From NCBI GenBank assembly GCA_003762615.1, contig RIAZ01000002.1, forward strand, positions 186,001-250,000: DNA of 64,000 nucleotides, written 5' to 3'. A program made the position numbers and the translations under genes. This DNA is from Muribaculaceae bacterium Isolate-037 (Harlan) (GTDB lineage: Bacteria > Bacteroidota > Bacteroidia > Bacteroidales > Muribaculaceae). Under the pieces are notes generated by a model, which saw only the letters and a program-made list of their open reading frames with translations, made no database searches and had not been told where the DNA came from. This document shows positions 56,255 through 64,000 of the stretch, in pieces; position 1 is the first letter of the stretch; each line of letters begins with the position of its first letter.

Positions 56255-56378
56255 TTTATAGTTTATAGTTTATGGTTTAATATTCAATGAAATATACGAA
56301 TCTTTTCATTATACAATCTGACCCTAACCTTAAACTTTAAACTTTAAACTCTAAACATTAAACATTAAACATTAAACC
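56232..56378. repeat. TTTA-heptamer element, copy B
   Basis: Five TTTATAG/TTTATGG units, an inverted core of 21 bases at 56296-56316, then an array of AAACTTT/AAACATT units ending in AAACC. Reverse orientation to copy A. Between convergent ogt and fkbp. Confidence 0.8.
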
Positions 56379-56382
56379 ATAC

Positions 56383-56787
56383 TCAGTTCACTTTCACCAA
56401 TCTTATATCGAATATGAGAGTGGAATTACCCGGTATATCCGAATCCCCCCTACTCCCGTATCCCTGTGATGCAGGGATATACAGCATCCAGCGATCCCCC
56501 TCCTTCATCCTTGTCAACGCAATCTGCCATCCCGCTATCAACTCACGAAGACGGAATGAATCAGGATAAGGTTGCCCCATATTGTCATCAAACACCTTCC
56601 CGGAGATAAGGCTACCTGAATAATATACGCTCACCACATCCGAAAGAGTAGGCATCTTACCCTCCCCCGACTCCAGCACCTTATACAGCACCCCATTAGG
56701 AAGCCTGTTCACACCAGCCTTACCAGCCAAATCCTCCAGATACCTGCCATTCTCCTCAGCATATCTCCTCTTATCAAACTTTGCCAT
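56383..56787 (-). CDS. FKBP-type peptidyl-prolyl isomerase
   Basis: 134-aa FKBP domain: NGVLYKVLESGEGKMPTLSDVVSVYYSGSLISGKVFDD, FRLRELIAGWQIALTRMKEGDRWMLYIPASQGYGSRG, and GNSTLIFDIRLVKVN. No signal peptide, so cytoplasmic. Speeds proline isomerisation in protein folding. Start chosen is MAKFDKRRY; a 2-codon longer ATG is possible. Confidence 0.93.
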   Translation of the reverse strand: MAKFDKRRYAEENGRYLEDLAGKAGVNRLPNGVLYKVLESGEGKMPTLSDVVSVYYSGSLISGKVFDDNMGQPYPDSFRLRELIAGWQIALTRMKEGDRWMLYIPASQGYGSRGDSDIPGNSTLIFDIRLVKVN

Positions 56788-56793
56788 AACCAC

Positions 56794-57248
56794 ATTTAAA
56801 TTTCACAACTGCAAAATCAACCCATATCCCACAATATCACCTACTCCCCTCCTTGACCAATTAGACCGCTTTGACAACTTAGACCACTAAGACCTCTTTG
56901 ACTCATTAGACGTCTTAGCCACCAGAAGTCCAAGAAGTCCAAGAAGTCCTATAACTCCAAGAAGTCCTATCAGTCCAAAATGTCCAAGAAGTCTCAGAAA
57001 TCCAAGAGCAGCTCTCCTATTTCCCTTAGACTTGTATTCACGCCACAAATATAATAAAAAGATTCTCAAACAAGAAACCTCCATAAAATAAATATTCAAT
57101 CCGAATAACACCCTATCCCTTGATTCAAAGACAAAAGAAGATTATCAATGTGAATTTCCGAATGTCGGTTGATATTTCGGTCGTTATCACTGAACCAAGT
57201 TGATACCACCCTCCCTTGTTTCACCAACTTCAAATATTTCCTAAAGAA
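56794..57248. other. Intergenic region with tandem short repeats
   Basis: No real gene. The 74-codon minus-strand frame is a translation of the repeat (GLLGVIGLLGLLGLL) plus flank. A TTTCCG/TTTCGG-containing stretch near 57150-57180 is of unknown use. Confidence 0.55.
56853..57005. repeat. Imperfect tandem repeat of ~9-10 bp
   Basis: On the minus strand, units such as GGACTTCTT, GGTCTTAGT and GGTCTAATT follow one another for about 150 bases. Similar GGACTTATT-type arrays occur in Bacteroidetes intergenic DNA. Confidence 0.7.
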
Positions 57249-57788
57249 TTATATATTTATATTTTGATGTAAAAAATCAATAAAAGCAGAATTTCCATCA
57301 AAATAATCAGGAACATTCTCCATTTTATCTGCCATAAGATAGAATCCTCCATTAGCATACTCACAAAGAGTTTTCATCAGTTCATTTACCCCACTATCAA
57401 TTGATAAATCACCTCTATCAATAGCAAGAAGATCTATCTCTGTCTTGGCTATCAATGCAGCAAACACATACTTCTGAATAATCGGATAAGCTTTTCTATT
57501 TTTAAACCTATCCTCACTCACATTACCCCAACGTTTCATCTCCATACTGAAATGACGCTTCTTACCATCCAATGGTCTTCGCTCATTTGCATACAGACCT
57601 AAAAAGAACGCATAAATATACACCTCATAAGCTGCATTAAACGAACGTCCCTTTGACTCCACACTATCACTGGTTCCACCATGCCAGTATGAATATCTTT
57701 TTATAATCGGTTCAAGAAAACGTTCCTCAAAATTGGAATTCATACATTCCAACCAAATATCATATATATTGTCAATGGTATTTTTCAT
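57249..57788 (-). CDS. Unknown 179-aa protein, last gene of PglZ/BrxL/Rad50-like operon
   Basis: Soluble, mostly helical, no membrane segment, no family I recognise. Visible features: SYWHGGTSDSVESKGRSFNAAYEVYIYAF near residue 35-65, then YANERRPLDGKKRHFSMEMKRWG and a C-terminal helix with CEYANGGF. Six bases after the Rad50-like gene stop, so clearly same operon. Position beside a zinc-hook ATPase suggests an accessory subunit or nuclease partner, which is inference only. Confidence 0.75.
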   Translation of the reverse strand: MKNTIDNIYDIWLECMNSNFEERFLEPIIKRYSYWHGGTSDSVESKGRSFNAAYEVYIYAFFLGLYANERRPLDGKKRHFSMEMKRWGNVSEDRFKNRKAYPIIQKYVFAALIAKTEIDLLAIDRGDLSIDSGVNELMKTLCEYANGGFYLMADKMENVPDYFDGNSAFIDFLHQNINI

Positions 57789-57794
57789 TTCTAA

Positions 57795-60020
57795 TCAATA
57801 ATATATTGGTGTCACAATAGTTTCAATTGATGATAAATCCTGCTTATCAAAACCAATCATTTTCTCAATACGATAAACCGGGATCTGGCGCACACTTAAC
57901 AATTTTCGCAATCCCTTCTCGTCAATAATAAACCTCTCAGTGTCCTCATCTTTCACCAAAAAACTTTTAGTCACAACGATACATTGTTTATTCAGACGCT
58001 CATTCATCACTTGATAAAAAGTTTTATCTTTTCCTTCATCAAAAGAGGAAGTCGGTGCATCCAAAATCAGTGGATAGTCATTATCAAAATTATCTTTTGT
58101 AAGTTCAGAGATAGCAAACAAGACACTAAGATGCATTGTGGTGTATAAAGATGTATTAGGATTTTCAATAATCTTTCCAGATTTATCAATAAGTTTTACC
58201 CTAACTGCATTATCTCTAATATCTCGATAGATACGAATAATACCGGTAAAGTCATCCACATTCAATATAGATAAAAATTTATTGGCAGACTCTGCCAATC
58301 TACCCATAAATTCCTCAAGTCCTCTTTCCTCTGCATTCTCCAAAGCATTACTAAACAAACGGAAGAAATTATTAATCTTCAGAAATTCCTTTGCTGCTGA
58401 ACTTACCGCACACTTTTTATATTCCTCAATATTCTGCCTTATACTTTCCTTAATTTGAGGAATAATCTTCGTAGTCAACCGATCTATCTCAACACTTATA
58501 GATTCTTTATCCGAAAACCAATGCTTTATATTACTCCAATTCCCTACCATACCTCCGATATCATTACCGGATTTTGACTGTGCCAGAATCTGAGCTATCT
58601 TAGTACGGATACTATCTGCCTGTTCATATTTTTTGGAAATATGATTCTGAATCTTCTCATTACCTAATTTGACGTTCTCAATCTCATATTTAATCTCAGA
58701 TATATTCTTTCCATAATTATAGAGCTGAATACTGAGCTGATGAATATAATCAATACTCTTACCTATGAATAATATTGTATCCTCTTTACTTTCTTCTGAA
58801 TTATCAATTATCTCTTTTTTAGGTGCAAGATGCTCCAATGCTTCCTGCAAGCGTGAAGCGATATGATTATAGGCATCCGACCCCTTAACAGCTTTAGACC
58901 CACACACCAAGCACACCTCCTTTTCAAGCATACTTTGCATCGTTTTGACATCTGGAATATACCAAGGCAACTGCACCAATTTAGCCTTAAACTCTTCTAT
59001 TGTCTTCTGCTCTGCCTCAATCTTCGCTTGCCTGCGTATTTTTGCTTCCTTATCAAGATTAATAAGAGTCTGTTTCTGTTCTGATAATACAGTCATTTTT
59101 TCTGCAAAAGACTCCAATATCGGTTGGAAACCCTCAAGAATCCATAAATCATCCAATAAACTAACTGAATAATTCTCCCTAAGTTTAGACTTTTCCGTTT
59201 CAATATCAATTTCAACTTGCTTTAATGCATCTTGCATACTGTGGACCAACTCTATCGTATCAAAATCAGATTCTATTGATTCTATCTTCTGATTTGTATC
59301 TAAATAGTTTTTTTGCAAAGTCTCAAGACGCGCTTGGGCATCTTTCAATTTCTTCTCCAATTTGCTGCGTTCCTCCATAAGATTTGCCGCTTTCACTCCT
59401 GTCTGTTTATTCTTTTTCTGAGCATTTGATACAGCTATTTCTGAAGTCTTCTCCGCAAAACGACTAAATGCAATATAGGGATCCATCTCTTTAATATCTG
59501 AAAAGAGATTAATCAAATTCTGGAGAGTTGTCTTATCTTCAAAAATATTTAATGCACGTTCACCTTTAAATAAGGAATATTTCTTTATTACGGCAGGAAA
59601 AAGTGCCTCTCCTTGAAGTAAACTACTGACCGGTACAGACTTCCTGCCTATCGCCAATTTGACATAACCTAAATGTTGAACATTAGATATCGATATTGCA
59701 CCATCATCTCCTTTAACCACATCAAAAGATCTCTCCACATACCGTTTCTGATTGGCATTATTCTGCATCTCTAAAGATACCTTTACTTCTCCTTTTTCCC
59801 CTGCGGCAAGATTCGCTAACATCTTTGCAGATATGCATGAACGCAAATAGACATTTGAGTCTATATTTTGTTCACCAAGAACAAATTCCAATGCGTCATA
59901 AAACGTGGTCTTTCCATCTCCATTTGATCCTAAGATAAGATTTAAACCTCGTTTGAATTCAAAGATCTTCTCTCCGTAATAACTGCGGAAGTTCCCTATC
60001 ACTAATTTAGATATAATCAT
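57795..60020 (-). CDS. Rad50/DndD-like SMC-type ATPase with zinc hook
   Basis: 741-aa SMC/RecF-type ATPase. Walker A GSNGDGKTTF at ~residues 31-40; long coiled coils ~170-350 and ~400-600 (KLEKKLKDAQARLETLQK); a CLVCGSK zinc-hook at ~368-371 in the apex between them; Walker B LILDAPTSSFDEG at ~650 followed by the D-loop/His-like region. Layout is that of Rad50, SbcC or DndD, and the DAPTSSFD box recalls DNA-sulphur-modification DndD, but length and neighbours do not match Rad50/Mre11. Probably a DNA-end or DNA-structure ATPase in defence. Confidence 0.87.
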   Translation of the reverse strand: MIISKLVIGNFRSYYGEKIFEFKRGLNLILGSNGDGKTTFYDALEFVLGEQNIDSNVYLRSCISAKMLANLAAGEKGEVKVSLEMQNNANQKRYVERSFDVVKGDDGAISISNVQHLGYVKLAIGRKSVPVSSLLQGEALFPAVIKKYSLFKGERALNIFEDKTTLQNLINLFSDIKEMDPYIAFSRFAEKTSEIAVSNAQKKNKQTGVKAANLMEERSKLEKKLKDAQARLETLQKNYLDTNQKIESIESDFDTIELVHSMQDALKQVEIDIETEKSKLRENYSVSLLDDLWILEGFQPILESFAEKMTVLSEQKQTLINLDKEAKIRRQAKIEAEQKTIEEFKAKLVQLPWYIPDVKTMQSMLEKEVCLVCGSKAVKGSDAYNHIASRLQEALEHLAPKKEIIDNSEESKEDTILFIGKSIDYIHQLSIQLYNYGKNISEIKYEIENVKLGNEKIQNHISKKYEQADSIRTKIAQILAQSKSGNDIGGMVGNWSNIKHWFSDKESISVEIDRLTTKIIPQIKESIRQNIEEYKKCAVSSAAKEFLKINNFFRLFSNALENAEERGLEEFMGRLAESANKFLSILNVDDFTGIIRIYRDIRDNAVRVKLIDKSGKIIENPNTSLYTTMHLSVLFAISELTKDNFDNDYPLILDAPTSSFDEGKDKTFYQVMNERLNKQCIVVTKSFLVKDEDTERFIIDEKGLRKLLSVRQIPVYRIEKMIGFDKQDLSSIETIVTPIYY

Positions 60021-60028
60021 AGCTACTG

Positions 60029-60316
60029 TTATCTGGATTTTTCAAGCAATGTGATAATTTTTTTATAGACACTCTTCATATCAGCATCCTTTAGATTGAC
60101 GGATCCCGTCTGATGTCGGATTCGCATATCAGACTTTTCCTGTTCTATAATTCTATCAAGATGTTTCAAGGCAGAAGCAATTGCCGCCACATAGGTATTG
60201 ACACTACGAAGCCCCTGGGCAATATTAGTATACTGTTCAGGTCTACTTATGTTGTATTCCCTGACAATTTCTTCATCAGTGATAACCCTAGCAAATATAT
60301 TATCTATCTTACTCAT
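60029..60316 (-). CDS. 95-aa unknown protein in the PglZ/BrxL operon
   Basis: Small helical protein, MSKIDNIFARVITDEEI ... NISRPEQYTNIAQGLRSVNTYVAAIASALKHLDRIIEQEKSD. No known family. It lies 29 bases after the BrxL-like gene and 8 before the ATPase, clearly coding by spacing. May be an adaptor between the two. Confidence 0.8.
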   Translation of the reverse strand: MSKIDNIFARVITDEEIVREYNISRPEQYTNIAQGLRSVNTYVAAIASALKHLDRIIEQEKSDMRIRHQTGSVNLKDADMKSVYKKIITLLEKSR

Positions 60317-60345
60317 ATAAAATCTCTATTCACTAAAATCATTAT

Positions 60346-61782
60346 TTACAATTGCTTAATATTGATTCCACTTAAATATCTCTTAAACTCTGGATCAATA
60401 TAATGACATTGCTCCTTTATTATCCCCCTTCTGTCAAGTGCCGGATTCAGACAATAAATCTCAAATTCATTGATATCGACATCTTCCAGAGTACGCCAAT
60501 GTGGAAATAACAACTTGATGTAAGCCGTTGCTATTCTTTGAACTGCCTTTGCATCGCGCATATCTGTATTTGGTGCGATTTCAACCAACTGATCATATAA
60601 TTGTGCATAACTATTTTGAGTTCTCAATTCATGTATTATTTCAGAAAAATATTCCACATTTAATGTCCATCCTTTGAATATCATACTTGTATTGATTCGT
60701 GGTAATTTCCAACCCTCAATAAAACAGTGAAATCGATCAAGGAGCGCTGATTCTCTGAATTCCTTAGGCAGATTATCAAAATATTTATTAGTTATTGGCT
60801 GTCGATCTTGAGATAATGGTATATTGCCCATAAGCATAAGCCCACATTCCGATGAAAATTCTTGATTATCAATTGTTGTCTTACCGCTCTCCAAATATGA
60901 CTTCAAGGCTGCTTGAATTTCAAGGGGTTCTTGAAATTCTATAGTCTGAATCTCATCAAATGCAAGGAAATCATGATTTTTCATTATGCCATTCTGTTGT
61001 TTCTGCTTATCCCAAAACAATTTAGCACGAGTCACCTTTCCTCCACTGACCAACCATCCATATTTGGATAGGTTTCCAAACACATACGATTTACCAGTTC
61101 CTTTAGGAGCCAACTCAATAGCATTAAGTCGTGGTTCTACAAATATTAACAGACGTGTCAAGAATTCCAGTTTCTGCGTCAATCCATCAAATCCATCTGG
61201 ATCATATTCCATTGCAGAGATTAGCACATCAATCCATTCTTCCGTACTGAATCTCTTTCGTGCATTAACCAAATAATTGATATCTACCGAGCTATATGGC
61301 TTAAACGGTTTATAATCGACCATTTCCACATGAAATTTCTTACCAACATCATCCGGCAAAAGACAAATCTTGATAATACCCCATTTTTCTCCATCCGATA
61401 GATCTGCTGCATGCGCACCACAAACATGATCCGGAATCTGACCCTCTGTTAATTTTATCCCCATATCTGGAATAGAGAAGCGTTTTACGTTTCTGACCAA
61501 ATCAATATTAATGATAAAACGACAAAGCAATGTCAGATCCCTGCCTGATTTCAATGCGGTCTTTACCATAGAAGGATCTTTAGGTATAACCAGATCGAGA
61601 AAAGATGTCAAACCAACTACATTTACATCTCCATTAGAGTCAATATATCGTTTCAATAAAAAATCCTTTACAAAGGAAGGCAAATTGCGTCCGGTAAATA
61701 GCGAATTTGTCTTCTCCGGATTCTTATATATCGACATAGCCGTGAAGTTTTCTCTTATTTTTATGCACAGTTCTTCATTCAT
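60346..61782 (-). CDS. brxL: BrxL-like AAA+ ATPase without Lon protease domain
   Basis: 478-aa protein recognisable as BrxL, the Lon-like component of BREX phage defence. N-terminal SLPSFVKDFLLKRYI-type motif (residues ~33-48); AAA+ core with P-loop APKGTGKSYVFGNLSKYGWLVSGGKVTRAKLFWD near 226-258; Walker B FLAFDEIQTI near 270; sensor-like LMLMGNIPLSQD and FRESALLDRFHCFIEGWKLP. BREX type 1 BrxL continues with a Lon-type C-terminal protease-like domain of ~200 aa; here the protein ends after NPALDRRGIIKEQCHYIDPEFKRYL. Overlaps the pglZ stop by 4 bases. Confidence 0.9.
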   Translation of the reverse strand: MNEELCIKIRENFTAMSIYKNPEKTNSLFTGRNLPSFVKDFLLKRYIDSNGDVNVVGLTSFLDLVIPKDPSMVKTALKSGRDLTLLCRFIINIDLVRNVKRFSIPDMGIKLTEGQIPDHVCGAHAADLSDGEKWGIIKICLLPDDVGKKFHVEMVDYKPFKPYSSVDINYLVNARKRFSTEEWIDVLISAMEYDPDGFDGLTQKLEFLTRLLIFVEPRLNAIELAPKGTGKSYVFGNLSKYGWLVSGGKVTRAKLFWDKQKQQNGIMKNHDFLAFDEIQTIEFQEPLEIQAALKSYLESGKTTIDNQEFSSECGLMLMGNIPLSQDRQPITNKYFDNLPKEFRESALLDRFHCFIEGWKLPRINTSMIFKGWTLNVEYFSEIIHELRTQNSYAQLYDQLVEIAPNTDMRDAKAVQRIATAYIKLLFPHWRTLEDVDINEFEIYCLNPALDRRGIIKEQCHYIDPEFKRYLSGINIKQL

Positions 61783-64000
61783 AACAACCCAAAATCTGCA
61801 AATAAATCATTTTCTTCAGTGCCGGTATTAACCTGAATTTTTTTTGTTTCTCCGATATTACCCACCCAAAGAGTGAAATCGAAATCTCCGGCTTTCAAAT
61901 CAATAGGTTCACTATCAAATAGACTACCTTTGATATTTCTAACATTATAGTGTCTACCTCCATATTCTATATTAATACAATCTAATGGTGAAACACCTGT
62001 AATATTCAGATGAACCACTGGATCTACTCCTGATATTTCATCCTGCAAGAATATAGCTTTCCACGTCTTAGAATTAGCACAGGATGAAATTATCAATATC
62101 GGCACCAGGACTTCCTCTGGCGTACATCCGCCATGTGAGCCTAACCCGGATGATATCTTGTTCCCTAAAGATTTATGATTTAGAGCACACGCTATTTCCA
62201 ATGAATCCAACAGATGATAATTATCATCCTTAGTAGCGATTCCTGAGGTTCTTACTGCATAACGTCCGCCATGACAATAATCAAAACCGACAAAATGAAG
62301 TCCCGACTGTTTTTGAGGAAGGTATGATAATCCATGATCTGATACTATTGCAATTTTCTTACCTGCATACAGATTTAGTATCTCATTTATCACTTTCCTC
62401 ATCATTTCAAGTTCCGCCACGATATTAGATGGATAAGTATTGGTATTCTTATGCGCCAATTCGTCTATATCACCAATCTTCACAAACTCTGCACCACCAT
62501 CCTGAAGTTTTTCAAGGTCTCGTTTATTGATTTCTGTAATTGTCGGAAGAAAAGCGTGAGCTATCTTCACATCATTAAGATATACATGGTCTTTCTCGCG
62601 TTCAGCAACGAGATGAGCGATAAATGGTATCCAATCTATTCCAAGACCATCAATCCAATAAAATATATCGATGTCCTCCCTACTTGACAGGATACTTCGT
62701 GTAGTCTTAAAACAATTATACCAACTCAGGAAGCTGGCTTCATTAGCATTATATTTCTTAATGTCAGCATCTACTACATCAGTATATTTATCTGCAATTT
62801 TTGCTTTCTTATAATGATCAATGTAATCAAGTGCCCAAATTTGCGATGCGTCAATAGTGCCAATTGAAGGAGCCATATATGAATAAAGTTCCGGATAGAA
62901 TGCCTTAACATCATCCCTACTTATTTTATCTTCACCCAACCAAATAATCGCCAATTCTTTTTCTTTCACCGAAATCGGACTAAACAGCGATGACGCAAAT
63001 ATATATCCAGACTCCTGTGCCACATTCTCAAGTTTGGAAATCAGTTTATGCTGAACATTCTCCGGCAACACCACTGAACGCTTGGCTGCCTCCGACAGAC
63101 AATAGCTACGAACATACATTTCTGACGAATCAGAAGGGAACTCAAGAGCAATCACTGAAAATAGCTCCCTATTCGAGAAATCGGATGCCTTTGCCACAAC
63201 ACGTCTCATGTAGTCATTTTCACCAAAACTTTTTTTCATAATGTTGGTAAGCAGCCATCTACTGAACCCATCATCATACTCAAACCATAATTTAATGAAT
63301 GTCTTATAATTGCCTATTGTATTTACAGAAAAATAACCGGCAAACATATCATCAATATCAAAGTTTGTATTAAGATCTATCTCTTCCGCCAGACGATGCC
63401 AATATGCTTCATCTTGCGGTCGATACTCCAACCCTGACATTTTTAGGTTCAAACCTCGCGTAAGAAAATCGTAAACATTGTCACAAATACAATACGTAAA
63501 TGCATTATCCGGCTGAGCATATTCCGCATTTGGATAAATTGCCTTAGACATACAGATAATCTCACGTTTGTTTTGGGAATCAACGTCCTTCCAATAATCA
63601 AGCCAATCAAGCATGTTGCTTTTGACAGTGTATTTCTCAGATAAATTTTTCACGCCATAGAGAGTGCCTGGAGTTACTATCAGATGATAAGCTGAATCTT
63701 CCGAATTTGATGGCATATACCATATAATGATTTGGCAATCATTATAGAACGCCGACATCTTACCCTCCAATCCAACTATTGGCAAATATATCCGCTGCTG
63801 TTTTTCCCACCCGACATCTGTCGTCTCGATAGTCTTTAAGGTATTTATAAAAGTGTCAAATTCCTTATGGCTATTATTATCATAGAAACGTGCTAATTCT
63901 GAAAATGGAGTGATTATCATATCTTTGCCATTAAGAGAATTGATAAACATCTCCATTTTTTGGGCCAGTTCTTGATGCCGGATTATCACGTCAGGATAAT
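61779..64000 (-). CDS. pglZ: PglZ-domain protein, 5' end probably outside window
   Basis: PglZ-family protein, alkaline-phosphatase fold. C-terminal PglZ domain motifs: YWIDGLGIDWIPF near residue 440, IVSDHGLSYLPQ near 550, and the closing GSHGGCTPEEVLVPILII near 615. PglZ is the marker gene of BREX/Pgl phage defence. The frame is open to the window edge, and the sequence before the first possible start (GTG, at VIIRHQELA) reads YPD in frame, so the true start is likely further upstream. First gene of the visible operon; brxC, pglX or brxP-like genes may lie upstream. Confidence 0.93.
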   Translation of the reverse strand, partial: YPDVIIRHQELAQKMEMFINSLNGKDMIITPFSELARFYDNNSHKEFDTFINTLKTIETTDVGWEKQQRIYLPIVGLEGKMSAFYNDCQIIIWYMPSNSEDSAYHLIVTPGTLYGVKNLSEKYTVKSNMLDWLDYWKDVDSQNKREIICMSKAIYPNAEYAQPDNAFTYCICDNVYDFLTRGLNLKMSGLEYRPQDEAYWHRLAEEIDLNTNFDIDDMFAGYFSVNTIGNYKTFIKLWFEYDDGFSRWLLTNIMKKSFGENDYMRRVVAKASDFSNRELFSVIALEFPSDSSEMYVRSYCLSEAAKRSVVLPENVQHKLISKLENVAQESGYIFASSLFSPISVKEKELAIIWLGEDKISRDDVKAFYPELYSYMAPSIGTIDASQIWALDYIDHYKKAKIADKYTDVVDADIKKYNANEASFLSWYNCFKTTRSILSSREDIDIFYWIDGLGIDWIPFIAHLVAEREKDHVYLNDVKIAHAFLPTITEINKRDLEKLQDGGAEFVKIGDIDELAHKNTNTYPSNIVAELEMMRKVINEILNLYAGKKIAIVSDHGLSYLPQKQSGLHFVGFDYCHGGRYAVRTSGIATKDDNYHLLDSLEIACALNHKSLGNKISSGLGSHGGCTPEEVLVPILIISSCANSKTWKAIFLQDEISGVDPVVHLNITGVSPLDCINIEYGGRHYNVRNIKGSLFDSEPIDLKAGDFDFTLWVGNIGETKKIQVNTGTEENDLFADFGLL

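Noticed and set aside
56887..57111. 74-codon frame with GLLGVIGLLGLLGLL
   Set aside because: Product of the tandem DNA repeat; the hydrophobic run is a repeat artefact.

Overview
The window looks like chromosome from a Bacteroidales bacterium, most likely near the Muribaculaceae (inference; no rRNA is present to confirm it). Support comes from the Bacteroidetes promoter code (TTTG, 19-20 bp, TAnnTTTG) in front of several genes, absence of Shine-Dalgarno-like leaders, a type B T9SS C-terminal sorting domain, a NigD-like lipoprotein, Bacteroides-type tyrosine recombinase and IS1634-like transposase, a B12-dependent methylmalonyl-CoA mutase pair, NspC, and an ECF sigma factor followed by a membrane/beta-barrel protein.

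Layout. 1-7 kb: methylmalonyl-CoA mutase (mutA partial, mutB), a Yip1-like membrane protein, smpB, a U32 peptidase-family protein and a lipoprotein. 7-18 kb: two full-length uvrA paralogues on the minus strand enclose four tandem tRNA-Gln(CUG) genes, a perfect 27-bp hairpin and a giant AlbA_2/Schlafen-domain protein. 18-28 kb: visibly AT-rich, with a T9SS substrate, an XRE regulator with its own operator-like promoter, a GNAT enzyme, S1/P1 nuclease, an HSDR_N-type protein, PcrA/UvrD helicase and NspC. 28.2-31.7 kb: mobile-DNA block of an IS1634-like element with 14-bp terminal inverted repeats, an orphan tyrosine recombinase lacking the usual Arg I, a CTAACA repeat cluster and a tRNA-Ser(CGA). 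31.8-57 kb: more GC-rich housekeeping and stress genes (Hcp, DUF488, GH35- and GH67-type glycosidases, HxlR regulator with a palindromic operator, NTF2-like/flavoprotein cluster, ABC-F protein with a long leader, HigBA-type toxin-antitoxin, UPF1-like helicase, CDF transporter, rhodanese, CobQ, flavodoxin/ferredoxin, NigD, ECF sigma plus fused anti-sigma/barrel, Ogt, FKBP). This part carries gene relics (truncated HD-domain gene, a methionine-sulfoxide-reductase tail, a Fic C-terminus) and three families of dispersed repeats, including a MITE-like element in two copies. 57.2-64 kb: a five-gene minus-strand operon, running out of the window at its 5' end, with PglZ, a short BrxL-like AAA ATPase, a 95-aa protein, a Rad50/DndD-like zinc-hook ATPase and a 179-aa protein of no recognised family.

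The last operon is the best candidate for a little-described system: PglZ and BrxL are hallmarks of BREX phage defence, but here they are joined to a Rad50-like ATPase and two small unknown proteins, and the BrxL homologue ends where a Lon protease domain would normally begin. The upstream part outside the window decides whether it is a BREX variant or something new. Functional links elsewhere: methylmalonyl-CoA mutase needs the cobalamin that CobQ helps make; UvrA x2, PcrA/UvrD, Ogt and the UPF1-like helicase give a repair-rich window; HxlR probably controls the neighbouring NTF2-like/flavoprotein genes.
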